From positions 62,001 to 126,000 of the forward strand of contig CANMAI010000009.1 in NCBI GenBank assembly GCA_947495795.1: a stretch of DNA of 64,000 bases, written 5' to 3'. The notes beneath the pieces are model-generated. The model had not been told where the DNA came from. It worked only from the letters and a program-made list of their open reading frames with translations, and did no database searches. Made by a program: the position numbers and the translations under genes. How positions within the stretch are numbered: position 1 is the stretch's first letter; every line of letters begins with the position of its first letter. Positions 25,374-33,918 of the stretch are shown here, piece after piece. This DNA is from an uncultured Paracoccaceae bacterium (GTDB lineage: Bacteria; Pseudomonadota; Alphaproteobacteria; Rhodobacterales; Rhodobacteraceae).

Positions 25374-25718
25374 TCAGGGTTCGGCAAAGCCCCAGCCATC
25401 GGGCCGGTACTTCTGGGCCAGCGCTATCTTGGCCGTGCGTTCCTCTTGTTCCCAGATCGCCTCCGCCGTGAAGGGAACATCGACAACCGTGACCTCCACC
25501 GAGGGATCATCGGGATATTCCCGAGCCTCGTAGCCGAACATCCTGAGCGCGCGGATGAACTTGTCCGCGCTGCCGTCTGCCTCCGGCACGAATTGAAGAT
25601 CGAGCGAAACGGGTTGCCCGGCAAGCGCCTTGAGGTCGCCGTTCTTTTCCATCAAGTCGCGGACGGTGAGATACGTTTCCGCCCAGGCATCCTCCGCGTT
25701 CCAGCCCTGATCACTCAC
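25374..25718 (-). CDS. RraB-like protein (ribonuclease E inhibitor family)
   Basis: A 114-residue acidic protein with the RraB-type pattern: QPVSLDLQFVPEADGSADKFIRALRMFGYEARE, then a hydrophobic strand EVTVVDVPF. RraB proteins bind RNase E and alter mRNA decay in gammaproteobacteria; the alphaproteobacterial role is not established. The start is a GTG at 25718 that overlaps the aminotransferase TGA (GTGA), so translation is coupled. Assignment is by pattern only. Confidence 0.65.
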   Translation of the reverse strand: MSDQGWNAEDAWAETYLTVRDLMEKNGDLKALAGQPVSLDLQFVPEADGSADKFIRALRMFGYEAREYPDDPSVEVTVVDVPFTAEAIWEQEERTAKIALAQKYRPDGWGFAEP

Positions 25719-26944
25719 GCAGCGTTTTCCTTATAGGCATCCTTGAGAGCATCGGCATTGCCAAGCACCTGCTTCACACCGCGGGCCGCCTGCCGGATGC
25801 GCTGCTCGTTCTCCACCAGGCCGAGCCGTACGAAGCCCTCGCCATATTCGCCGAAGCCCACGCCGGGCGAGACGGCAACCGCCGCTTCCTTGAGCAGGAT
25901 CTTGGAGAAGGCCATGGAGCCGATTTCGCGGAAGGGTTCGGGAATGGGCGCCCAGGCGAACATTGTGGCGGGCGGTGGTGGCACCTCCCAGCCCGCGCGA
26001 CCCATGGCATCCACCAGCACATCGCGGCGCGATTTGTAGGTGGCGCGGATTTCGGCGATGCAATCCTCCGGGCCGTTCAGGGCCGCGGCAGCGGCAACCT
26101 GCACAGGCGTGAACGCGCCATAGTCGAGATAGCTCTTGATCCGGGTGAGCGCCCCGATCAGGCGTTCATTTCCCACGGCAAACCCCATGCGCCAGCCGGG
26201 CATGGCGAAGGTCTTGGAAAGGGATGTGAACTCCACCGCAACCTCTTTTGCCCCCTCCACCTGCAACACGGAAGGGGGCGGGTTGCCATCGAAATAGATC
26301 TCGGAATAGGCGAGATCGGAGAGAACCCAGATCTCATGCTTCTTGGCGAAGGCGATCAGTTCCGCATAGAAATCGAGATTGGCAAGCTGGGCTGTCGGGT
26401 TCGACGGGAAACTCACGACCAGCGCCACGGGTTTGGGCACGGAATGCAAAACCGCGCGGTCCAACGCCCGCATATAGGCCTCCGGATCGAAGACGCCGTT
26501 TTCCAGCGTCTGGATATGGCGCAGCGTACCGCCCGCGATCATGAAGCCGTAGGGATGGATCGGGTAAGAGGGGTTGGGCACCAGCATCACATCGCCGGGG
26601 GCGGTGATCGCCATGGCAAGGTTCGCCAGCCCTTCCTTGGAGCCAAGCGTTGCGATGATTTCCGTCTCTGGATCGAGTTCCACACCAAAGCGGCGTGCGT
26701 AGTATCCGGCTTGCGCCCGCCGCAGCCCGGGGATCCCCTTGGAGGAGGAATAGCGGTGCGTGCGGGGCCGCCGCACCGTCTCCACCAGCTTTTCCACGAT
26801 ATGGGGCGGCGTATCCATATCCGGATTGCCCATGCCGAAATCGATGATGTCCACACCCGCCGCCCGATACTCCGCCTTCAGCCGGTTGACCTCGGCAAAG
26901 ACATATGGGGGCAGGCGTTTGATGCGGTAGAATTCTTCTTGCAT
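25715..26944 (-). CDS. Class I/II aminotransferase (alanine / AlaC-like)
   Basis: A 409-residue PLP aminotransferase of the LL-diaminopimelate/AlaC group. PLP lysine K244 is in SLSKTFAMPGWRMGF; N-P-S-Y-P (124-128), S-N-P-T-A (181-185) and SDLAYSEIYFDG (209-220) form the cofactor and substrate pocket. By family it makes alanine or transaminates a similar amino acid. It heads a minus-strand set with the RraB-like gene and hom, a neighbourhood common for this aminotransferase in alphaproteobacteria. Methionine-type and DAP-type paralogues are possible. Confidence 0.9.
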   Translation of the reverse strand: MQEEFYRIKRLPPYVFAEVNRLKAEYRAAGVDIIDFGMGNPDMDTPPHIVEKLVETVRRPRTHRYSSSKGIPGLRRAQAGYYARRFGVELDPETEIIATLGSKEGLANLAMAITAPGDVMLVPNPSYPIHPYGFMIAGGTLRHIQTLENGVFDPEAYMRALDRAVLHSVPKPVALVVSFPSNPTAQLANLDFYAELIAFAKKHEIWVLSDLAYSEIYFDGNPPPSVLQVEGAKEVAVEFTSLSKTFAMPGWRMGFAVGNERLIGALTRIKSYLDYGAFTPVQVAAAAALNGPEDCIAEIRATYKSRRDVLVDAMGRAGWEVPPPPATMFAWAPIPEPFREIGSMAFSKILLKEAAVAVSPGVGFGEYGEGFVRLGLVENEQRIRQAARGVKQVLGNADALKDAYKENAA

Positions 26945-26964
26945 GGCGCTTTGTCTCGTTGGGG

Positions 26965-27507
26965 CTATTGCTGCGAGATGGATTGCTCGAACGCAAAGAA
27001 GAGACGGTTCAACGCCTCCCTCTCCGCATGCATCGGTGTGCTCGGGCTGACATCACTCACAAGGTTCGCGATCACATAATACTCGACCATCGTCTCGATT
27101 TCTCCACGCGCCAGAACGCGCACGGCAACGTCCCCGGCGGGCTCTACAATCTCATCAAGCGTCTTGCCGGTTTCCTCGCGGATCAATACGTGGAATGTCT
27201 CCATACTGCCCGGGTCATCCCGCTCGGCCTGACGGATGACAAAGCCCATATCGTTCGCTGCCTGCCACATGCCCAGAGAAAACTCATCCAGGGGTGCGCC
27301 GAGCGCATCGGCTGCGCGTGCCAGCGTGGTGACATCCCTCGGAAGCCCCATCGGGTCTCCCCCCACAGGTCCGCCGCTGGCGCGTGTGAAGGCCACAAGC
27401 AGGCCACGCACATCGGCGAACTGGGCGTCGCTCATCAGCGGAGCCTCCTCTGCATGGCCCTGTTGGGTGGCCAGAAGAAACAAAACCAAGAGTGCGCGTA
27501 TCGTCAT
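26965..27507 (-). CDS. Exported protein of unknown function
   Basis: A 180-residue protein that begins with a signal peptide (MTIRALLVLFLLATQQGHA-EE). The rest is soluble and acidic, with helical segments; no cysteines or known domain recognised. The start at 27507 is chosen because AAGGAA sits upstream and because it gives the signal peptide. It ends 20 bases upstream of the aminotransferase start, on the same strand. Confidence 0.65.
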   Translation of the reverse strand: MTIRALLVLFLLATQQGHAEEAPLMSDAQFADVRGLLVAFTRASGGPVGGDPMGLPRDVTTLARAADALGAPLDEFSLGMWQAANDMGFVIRQAERDDPGSMETFHVLIREETGKTLDEIVEPAGDVAVRVLARGEIETMVEYYVIANLVSDVSPSTPMHAEREALNRLFFAFEQSISQQ

Positions 27508-27601
27508 AAGTGTTCCTTCTCTCACCAAGCGCAACATCGCGGAGGGTATGATGCTTTCGCGCAACCTCATAACGCCAGAGCGGTGCCCTGCCCAGCACGA
27601 T

Positions 27602-27904
27602 TTAGCGGATGCGCTGAACCTGACGGCTAAGCTGCGCTCTCTCTGCCCGGTTGAGGACCGGCGCATCGAGGATGGCCGCGCGGGCCCGCAATGCGGCAAT
27701 GCGGCTTGCCAGATCGCTTGCCTCGAAAACCTTGGGCGTGGCATTGCCAATCCGTGCCAGTTCCGGCGCGAAGAGAAGCCTCGGGAAGCTGGTTCCTTCA
27801 CTGGAGCGGTTGAGGTAGTCGCGTGCCGCGTTATCGGGCGGTGCGGCGCACCCCACGGGCAGCCAACAAATTGCGAGACACGTCAGGAAGCGGGTGATTC
27901 CCAA
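27602..27904 (-). CDS. Small lipoprotein of unknown function
   Basis: A 100-residue protein starting with TTG at 27904, preceded by AAAGGATG. The lipoprotein signal ends LPVGC with Cys at residue 19, followed by AAPPDNAARDYLNRSSEG and a helical, Arg-rich C-terminus. No family recognised. It is divergent from phaC, 92 bases away, and precedes the exported protein 26965-27507 on the same strand. Confidence 0.55.
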   Translation of the reverse strand: MGITRFLTCLAICWLPVGCAAPPDNAARDYLNRSSEGTSFPRLLFAPELARIGNATPKVFEASDLASRIAALRARAAILDAPVLNRAERAQLSRQVQRIR

Positions 27905-27996
27905 GAAAACATCCTTTAGGCTTAACGAAGTAACCGGCCATACTGCCAGACTAGGCGCAAGAGCCGGTAGCGACAAGTAGCCGGGGGATGTGTGCG

Positions 27997-29799
27997 ATGG
28001 CAACCGAAGACCAGAGCCTGATTGAGCAGAATGCTGCCTTTGCGGCCAATATGGCAGAGGTGTTCGATACGAGCCAGAAGATCTGGACGAAGTTCATGGA
28101 AGCACAGGGCGAGAAGGGGGTGCCGCAAAACGCGGATCCACTCAACACCATGCCCGCCTGGGTAGAGCTTACCAAGAACATGATGGATCACCCGCAGGAA
28201 TTGGCGGAGGCCACGCTGCAATACTGGCAGGCGCAGGGCCAGCTCTGGCAGGCAGCCACGCTGAAATGGTGGGGCGCTCCCGATGCGGAAATGCCGGAGC
28301 TCCCGCACATGGCCGCCCCCGGAAAGCGGTTTGCGCACAAGGAATGGTCTGAAAATGCGCTCTTTGATTATCTCAAGCACGCCTATCTTCATACGTCCGG
28401 TTTCGTGAACCACACGGTCCATACCGTCGGAGAGATGGACCCGCGCGAGCGCAAGAAAGCGGAATTCTATACTCGCAATTTCGTGGAAGCTATGAACCCC
28501 GCGAATTTCTTCGCGCTGAACCCGGAGGTGATGGAAGCCACCGTCGATCAGAAGGGTGAAAACCTTGTGCGTGGCCTCAAGATGATGCTGCAGGATCTGG
28601 AGCGTGGCAAAGGCCAGCTTCTGATCCGCCAGACAGATATGGACGCGTTCGAGGTGGGGCGCGATATGGCTGTCTCACCGGGTGCCGTGGTTTTCCAGAA
28701 CGAAATCCTGCAGCTTATCCAATACGCGCCGACAACGGAAAAGGTGCACTCCGTCCCCATCCTCTTCCTCCCGCCCTGGATCAACAAATACTATGTGCTC
28801 GATCTCAATGAGAAGAAAAGCATGGTCAAATGGCTGGTAGCGCAGGGCTACACCGTCTTCATGGTCTCCTGGATCAACCCGACCGAGGCGCAAAAGGATG
28901 AGACATGGGACAGTTATCTTACAAAAGGTGCGCTGGCTGCCATTGATGCGGCGATTGCAGAGACGGGATCGAAGAAGGTGCATCTGGCCAGCTATTGCAT
29001 CGGCGGCACGCTCACCGGCACGCTGATGGCCTATCTCGGCAAGAAAAAAGACAAGCGCATCGCCTCTACCACCTTTTTCACGGCACAACTTGATTTTGCG
29101 GATGCAGGCGAGTTGCAGGTGTTCGTGGATGACGCGACGATCAGGGCCGTCGATGAGGAGATGGAGAAGGGCTATCTGCCGGCGCAGAAGATGGCTTCGG
29201 CCTTCAACATGCTGCGTTCAAACGATCTTATCTGGTCCTACGTCGTCAATAATTACATGCTCGGCAAGGATCCGTTCCCCTTCGATCTGCTCTACTGGAA
29301 CGCCGATAGCACCTCTATGCCCGCGCATGTGCATCACTTCTATCTTGAGAGTTTTTACGATAAAAACCTCTTTGCACACGGGGAATTGAGCGTGCTGGAC
29401 ACGCCAATAACCTTGGCAGACATTCCGGGGCCTGTATATCATGTAGCAACGCGGGAGGATCATATCGCACCCGCGGCAAGCGTCTACACCGGGGCGCGGA
29501 AGATGACGGGCGCGAATGTGCGCTATGTTCTCTCCGGGTCCGGGCATATCGCCGGGGTGGTGAACCCGCCCGCGGCCGGGAAGTACCAGTTCTGGACACG
29601 GGAGGATCTTTCTCCCGAAACGCTCACAGACTGGATGGCAGAGGCAGAGGAGACACCGGGCAGTTGGTGGACAGATTGGGACAAATGGCTGGCAGAACGC
29701 TCCGGCCGCAAGGTGGCCGCCCGCGAACCGGGCAAGAAGGGCGGGGTGCTGGAAGCGGCGCCGGGATCCTATGTTAAGGTGCGCTTCGATCAGCAGTAG
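27997..29799 (+). CDS. phaC: Class I poly(3-hydroxyalkanoate) synthase
   Basis: A 600-residue class I PHA synthase that polymerises 3-hydroxyacyl-CoA to storage polyester. An N-terminal region (about 1-230) precedes an alpha/beta-hydrolase catalytic domain with the lipase-like box SYCIGG and nucleophile C334. D488 (TREDH) and H517 (GSGHIAG) complete the triad. WINKYYVLDLNEKKSMVKWL and SWINPTEAQKDETWDSYL are family signatures. The start at 27997 is nine bases after GGGGG; the ATG at 27988 lies too close to it. No phaZ, phaP or phaR is in view. The 3' end overlaps the next gene by 29 bases. Confidence 0.95.
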   Translation: MATEDQSLIEQNAAFAANMAEVFDTSQKIWTKFMEAQGEKGVPQNADPLNTMPAWVELTKNMMDHPQELAEATLQYWQAQGQLWQAATLKWWGAPDAEMPELPHMAAPGKRFAHKEWSENALFDYLKHAYLHTSGFVNHTVHTVGEMDPRERKKAEFYTRNFVEAMNPANFFALNPEVMEATVDQKGENLVRGLKMMLQDLERGKGQLLIRQTDMDAFEVGRDMAVSPGAVVFQNEILQLIQYAPTTEKVHSVPILFLPPWINKYYVLDLNEKKSMVKWLVAQGYTVFMVSWINPTEAQKDETWDSYLTKGALAAIDAAIAETGSKKVHLASYCIGGTLTGTLMAYLGKKKDKRIASTTFFTAQLDFADAGELQVFVDDATIRAVDEEMEKGYLPAQKMASAFNMLRSNDLIWSYVVNNYMLGKDPFPFDLLYWNADSTSMPAHVHHFYLESFYDKNLFAHGELSVLDTPITLADIPGPVYHVATREDHIAPAASVYTGARKMTGANVRYVLSGSGHIAGVVNPPAAGKYQFWTREDLSPETLTDWMAEAEETPGSWWTDWDKWLAERSGRKVAAREPGKKGGVLEAAPGSYVKVRFDQQ

Positions 29800-30352
29800 A
29801 GCGGCGCTGGCCCTCTCCCTCATCTTCGCCGCAGCACCGGCGATGGCATCCGCCGTATGCGAGGATCTCTGGTTCGCCCGCAATGCGGCCTTCGATGCAG
29901 AAGGGTACTGCTTCCGCTCTCCGCTCGGGCAGGCGACTTTTGACAACAGTGATTGTTCGTCATCCGTGCCGCGCGTGGCCGCCGATATGCGCGATTTCGT
30001 GACGCGTGTCCAAGATCGGGAGGCAGCATTGAGCTGTGCGGTCAATACCAATCGCCGGACGATTGACCTTCCGATGCTGGAACGGCGTCAGGCGCTTTCG
30101 AAACAGCCTCTGGCAACCGCAACGGAAAGCCTGTGCATCGGCTATATCGGCCCCTCCCTGGATCTGCGCGCGGCACCGGATGTCAACGCGGCCGTGATCG
30201 GCAGCATCCAGCCGGGGGACAGTGTGCTGATTGCCCATGATGGCATTCGGGGCTGGAATTTCGCAAGCGAGGTGAAGCGCGTAGGCGAAGACCAGACGTC
30301 TCTCGGCTGGCATTCCGGCGAACTGGAACTGTGCGAGGCGCGGGCGGGTTAA
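29771..30352 (+). CDS. Exported DUF4453-like protein with SH3-like C-terminus
   Basis: A 193-residue protein with a signal peptide (about 1-26, APAMASA). The DUF4453-like region has a YARHG-type opening, VCEDLWFARNAAFDAEGYCF, and further cysteines (C28, C46, C62, C89). The C-terminal 70 residues (CIGYIGPSLDLRAAPDVNAAVIGSIQPGDSV) look like a bacterial SH3 fold. The start overlaps the end of phaC by 29 bases in another frame. Function unknown; linkage to PHA metabolism is only positional. Confidence 0.75.
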   Translation: MLRCASISSRAALALSLIFAAAPAMASAVCEDLWFARNAAFDAEGYCFRSPLGQATFDNSDCSSSVPRVAADMRDFVTRVQDREAALSCAVNTNRRTIDLPMLERRQALSKQPLATATESLCIGYIGPSLDLRAAPDVNAAVIGSIQPGDSVLIAHDGIRGWNFASEVKRVGEDQTSLGWHSGELELCEARAG

Positions 30353-30877
30353 AGCGAAACGCTTTAGATCCTCCTGGCTGTGAAGTGTTCGTGTTCCATG
30401 CATGCAGCATATGCGACACGCTTTGCGTCATTGCAGCCCGAACCGAAGAATGCTTGGCTGGCATAAAGTGAGATGAACGGGTGTTGAGACGCCACCCCAC
30501 GGGCAGGCGCTGCCCGGCTTCTCTTGTTGTTGAACGTCAGATGACTTTGACCTTTTCGTCAACAACTGACCCAAAACACAAAACCGGACCTTTGCACGTC
30601 ATGCGGCGAAGGCCTCTTGTGAGCCCAAAGTACCGAAATTCTGCGACGCAACGAATGACTGCTGTCATGAGAGAGGCAAAGTTATTCAACAACTGCTTTG
30701 GTTTTAAAAGGGGTTTATGGTATCGCCAATCGGGGCAGCTTGCGCCTGTTCCAAAAAGAGAGGTTTTTGAAATGGCAAACGGCGGCTATGCGACTTGGCG
30801 GACACTTGCCAGAAGGCTTCCGTGCAGCCAAAACAAACGCGAAGCGGCAACGCCGCCAAGGACGATATGTAGCCAAC
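30353..30877. other. Intergenic region without a supported gene
   Basis: Between the DUF4453-like gene and the DUF2711-like gene. It begins with a small hairpin, AAAGCG-AAA-CGCTTT (30351-30365), without a T run. Open frames here have poor codon patterns and no recognisable protein. An extended N-terminus of the next gene from 30698 was considered and not preferred. Confidence 0.5.
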
Positions 30878-31522
30878 ATGTTCGTACAAACACCTCATGA
30901 CGGTAAAATCCTCAGTGCCTATTCCAAGCATTTCTCGAAGGTTTGGGTGGTACTGTCGCCGTTTCTGAGGCCACACGCACTGCCATTTGAGCGTTTCTTT
31001 CCGGACACCTACCCGTCGCGCAATGAAATCCTAGCTGACTGCACGCCAGTGCCATGGTCGGAAGTGTTGCGCAGGGGAGGCTTCGAGAAGCTCAGCGATA
31101 TAGATTTTGCCTTAAGGTCCTATATCCATGGCCTGAAGCACCCAAGCCAGCGCCTGAAAGATCAACTCGTGAATATGGTCGAAGAGCAAAAGCTCATCCC
31201 GCCAAACGAAGGTAGTTTTGCCCCGCACAACGAACAAATACTCTTACTGCGCCTAATTGAGTTGGGTCATTCCCATGTGCTTGTCTCTGATGAGTTCGGT
31301 GAGCAAACCAACCGTCAAACCATCGACAAGATGCTTAAAGAAGACAGCATGCCGCCTCATGGTGTGATTTCAACTGAAGACGGCTCAATCTTGGTCGGTT
31401 CGCACTGGGACAGTTGCTGCTCGTTCCTCTGCACCCAACAACGTGATGATGAATTCGGTGAGCTTGAAAAATTCCTCTGCTCAGAGAGGACAGAGGTCTA
31501 CTGGGGCCTCCACCCTCTCTAA
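30878..31522 (+). CDS. DUF2711-like accessory protein
   Basis: A 214-residue soluble protein. Key stretches are VWVVLSPFLRPHALPFERFFPDTYPSRNEILADCTPVPWSEVL, ALRSYIHGLKHPSQRLKDQL and DGSILVGSHWDSCCSFLC ending in TEVYWGL; they resemble DUF2711, a family mostly known from Firmicutes. The start at 30878 fits that family and the codon pattern; weak AAGGA upstream. Base composition is lower in GC than the flanking genes. It has no partner gene, and about 300 bases on either side hold nothing recognisable, so it is probably an acquired orphan. Confidence 0.6.
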   Translation: MFVQTPHDGKILSAYSKHFSKVWVVLSPFLRPHALPFERFFPDTYPSRNEILADCTPVPWSEVLRRGGFEKLSDIDFALRSYIHGLKHPSQRLKDQLVNMVEEQKLIPPNEGSFAPHNEQILLLRLIELGHSHVLVSDEFGEQTNRQTIDKMLKEDSMPPHGVISTEDGSILVGSHWDSCCSFLCTQQRDDEFGELEKFLCSERTEVYWGLHPL

Positions 31523-31821
31523 TCTGGCCCCCTGCTCGGGGTTCAAAGAGAACCTTCGTCGCACCCGAAGACCTTCCTAAAAGTCACCGTTTGTTGAACG
31601 ACAGATTTTCTGGAAGCTGTCATTGGCTCAGCCGCAGTGGATGACGGCTTCGTCCGCACCATGTAGATCGACGGCGAAGCCTTGAACGTCCGGTCTGGGC
31701 CAGACCTGCTTGACGGTCAGGTCAGTATTGCGTGACGCAGCCCATTGATCGGATTCAGAAAATTTGCAGCGACGTGGCAAAGGTGGGTGACTTTCCACAC
31801 CGGCGTGATCTGGCGCTGACC

Positions 31822-32730
31822 TTATTCAGCCGCCGGTGCCACCTCGGGCACCGATTTCAGATAAGCCGCAATCGCCGCCCGCCATTCCGGTGGGATCTGG
31901 CTCGTGTTCTTGATCACATCGGCCATGGAGCCGCCCGCGCTGTCAAAATCCGGGGTAAACCCGCTTTCCAGATAATAGGCGATATCCTCGGCGCTCCAGC
32001 CGCCCAGCCCATTTGCATGTGGCGTGATGTTGGGGATCTTGCCCGGCCCATCCGGGTTTGGCCCACCGCCGAGCCAGCGGCTCATATCCATCCCGCCAAT
32101 CGCATTGCGGGGGGTGTGGCATTCGCCGCAATGCCCGGCGCCTTCCACCAGGGTTTGGCCAAAAGCGAGCGTGGCATCTTTCGGTGCTGGCTGAATGGGC
32201 GCATCGGAGAGATAGAGCATCTTCCAAAGCCCGAGCCCGCGCCGGATATTGAAGGGAAAGCCCAGTTCGTGGGGCAGGGAGGCCACATCGGATTGCGGCA
32301 GTGTGTCCATATGGGCCTTCATATCCATCACGTCCCGCACCGGCATCCGAGAGTAGGAGGTGAAAGGAAAGGCGGGGTAATAATGTGCGCCATCCGGGCG
32401 CACACCGTGCTGCATCGCTGTCACGAACGCGGCCATATCCCAACCGCCTATCCCGGCCTGCGGATGCGGAGAGATGTTGGGGGCGCGAAAGGTGCCGAAA
32501 TCCGTTTTCAGTGCCAACCCGCCGGACAGAACCGAAGGGTCCGCCCCTTCACCTTGCGCGGCATGGCAGGAGGCGCAGCCGCCCATTGCATAAACAAGCG
32601 CTCCCCGCTCCGCATCCGGCGTGTGTGTGGGTAAATCCGCTGCCGTTGTCACCGAAGGCATGGTCAGCCCCCAGAATATCCCGGCCCCCAGAAGGGCCAG
32701 AACAAGGGCGATGGTGAGCAGTCGTTTCAA
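31822..32730 (-). CDS. Diheme c-type cytochrome (dehydrogenase cytochrome-subunit type)
   Basis: A 302-residue protein anchored by an N-terminal signal/transmembrane helix (about 1-22). Two heme-binding motifs are C52-A-S-C55-H56 and C201-G-E-C204-H205, each followed by a cytochrome c fold. It resembles the small cytochrome subunits that take electrons from periplasmic alcohol, aldehyde or molybdoenzyme dehydrogenases and pass them to the respiratory chain. The start is TTG at 32730, four bases after the cytochrome c' stop, so the pair is translated together. No dehydrogenase is adjacent. Confidence 0.85.
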   Translation of the reverse strand: MKRLLTIALVLALLGAGIFWGLTMPSVTTAADLPTHTPDAERGALVYAMGGCASCHAAQGEGADPSVLSGGLALKTDFGTFRAPNISPHPQAGIGGWDMAAFVTAMQHGVRPDGAHYYPAFPFTSYSRMPVRDVMDMKAHMDTLPQSDVASLPHELGFPFNIRRGLGLWKMLYLSDAPIQPAPKDATLAFGQTLVEGAGHCGECHTPRNAIGGMDMSRWLGGGPNPDGPGKIPNITPHANGLGGWSAEDIAYYLESGFTPDFDSAGGSMADVIKNTSQIPPEWRAAIAAYLKSVPEVAPAAE

Positions 32731-32734
32731 GTGC

Positions 32735-33190
32735 TCAGTTCTTTTTCACGCGGTAATCCTCGTGGCAGGCGCGGCAATTCTCGGTCACGGCCCCAAAGGC
32801 TGCGCCTACGCCCTCCTTGTCTTGCGGTGCGGCGGAAACAGCTGCGGCAAGATCCGCCTTGAAGTCCGCAAGCACAGCGTCAAAGCCTGCCCTGTCAGAC
32901 CATATATTCGGCCCGGCCTCGGAATTTGCGGCCTCGGAGCCTTCGGGGAAGAAATCACCGTAAGATACCACCGCTTCCTGCATCGCAGCCAGTGCGGCAT
33001 TCGCCTTGGCCGCATCAAAGCTGGTGGTGCCCTTCATCATGTCTCCCACAACCTTTGTGGAAGCACCCACGGTCTTCATCGCCGCTTGGCGCTTCTCCAC
33101 CGGGGAGTGCCCGCCCGCAAGCGGCAGGGAAACGGAAAGCGCGAGCGCCGCGCCGGTGAGAGCTGCAATTTTCAGAAGGTTTCGTGCCAT
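32735..33190 (-). CDS. Cytochrome c' family (class II) cytochrome
   Basis: A 151-residue exported four-helix cytochrome. The signal peptide ends about residue 26 (PLAGG). The single heme motif sits at the C-terminus, C139-R-A-C142-H143, the usual position for cytochrome c'. Members bind NO or act as electron carriers. The start at 33190 has GAGGAG upstream. It is co-transcribed with the diheme cytochrome 31822-32730 and divergent from a TetR regulator 131 bases away. Confidence 0.9.
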   Translation of the reverse strand: MARNLLKIAALTGAALALSVSLPLAGGHSPVEKRQAAMKTVGASTKVVGDMMKGTTSFDAAKANAALAAMQEAVVSYGDFFPEGSEAANSEAGPNIWSDRAGFDAVLADFKADLAAAVSAAPQDKEGVGAAFGAVTENCRACHEDYRVKKN

Positions 33191-33294
33191 TAGGTCGCTC
33201 CTCAGCTGTACTGAAGATCAGCCTACAGCAGCCTGCCCCTGCGTCAAGTTGGCACGGTGCCCCCGGATCACACAGTCTTGTGACAGTTGCCATC

Positions 33295-33308
33295 TGAACA
33301 AGTGTTCA
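33295..33308. promoter_or_regulatory. Candidate TetR operator
   Basis: The palindrome TGAACA-AG-TGTTCA ends 13 bases before the ATG of the TetR gene and lies in the region shared with the cytochrome c' gene. TetR-family sites often have this TGAAC/GTTCA form, so autoregulation is likely. A second symmetric stretch, TCACA-N6-TGTGA (33268-33283), lies just upstream. Confidence 0.55.
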
Positions 33309-33321
33309 ATAACCTCGCCCC

Positions 33322-33918
33322 ATGGCACGGAAAACCGGATCCAGCGGAGTTGAGACAGCGCGCGATATCCGGGCCGCAGCGCTCTCACTTTTTGCCGAAA
33401 AGGGCTATGCCGCTGTTTCAATGCGGGAAATTGCCCGTCGCGTAGGCGTTCAGGTGGGCGCGCTCTATCTCTATACACAGGACAAGCAGAGCCTTCTGGC
33501 CGATCTGATGATCGCGCATATGGAGGATCTGCTGGCAGCCTGGGGGCGGGAAGACCCGCAATCCACGGATCCACTTGCGCGGTTTGATGCCTTTGTCGGC
33601 TTTCACATCCGCTACCACCTTACCCGCGTGGATGAGGTGTTTATCGCCTATATGGAACTGCGCAGCCTCACGCCGGAAAACTTCGCGAGGGTGGAACGTC
33701 TTCGCCGCCTTTATGAGAACGTTCTTCAGGATATCCTGATCGCCGGTGTCAGTGCCAACAGCTTTCGCCTCACCGATCCCCGCGTCACCACTTTGGCGCT
33801 GATTGCGATGCTCACGGGCGTGAACACGTGGTACCGGGCAGGGGGCCGCCTCTCGCCGGAACGTATCGAGGAGATCTACCGCGATATGGCGCACGGCCTG
33901 ATCGGAGCAGAGCCGTGA
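33322..33918 (+). CDS. TetR/AcrR family transcriptional regulator
   Basis: A 198-residue regulator. The helix-turn-helix spans about residues 12-58 (ALSLFAEKGYAAVSMREIARRVGVQVGALYLY). The C-terminal ligand and dimer domain (about 65-190) includes YMELRSLTPENFARVERLR and a helical tail. Its stop overlaps the GTG start of a glutathione transferase (GTGA), so the two form an operon and the ligand is likely related to the transferase. It is divergent from the cytochrome c' operon. Confidence 0.9.
   Translation: MARKTGSSGVETARDIRAAALSLFAEKGYAAVSMREIARRVGVQVGALYLYTQDKQSLLADLMIAHMEDLLAAWGREDPQSTDPLARFDAFVGFHIRYHLTRVDEVFIAYMELRSLTPENFARVERLRRLYENVLQDILIAGVSANSFRLTDPRVTTLALIAMLTGVNTWYRAGGRLSPERIEEIYRDMAHGLIGAEP

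Noticed and set aside
33268-33283. TCACA-N6-TGTGA near the TetR gene as a CRP/FNR site
   Set aside because: CRP sites read TGTGA-N6-TCACA and FNR sites TTGAT-N4-ATCAA; this has the reverse order and is not convincing.
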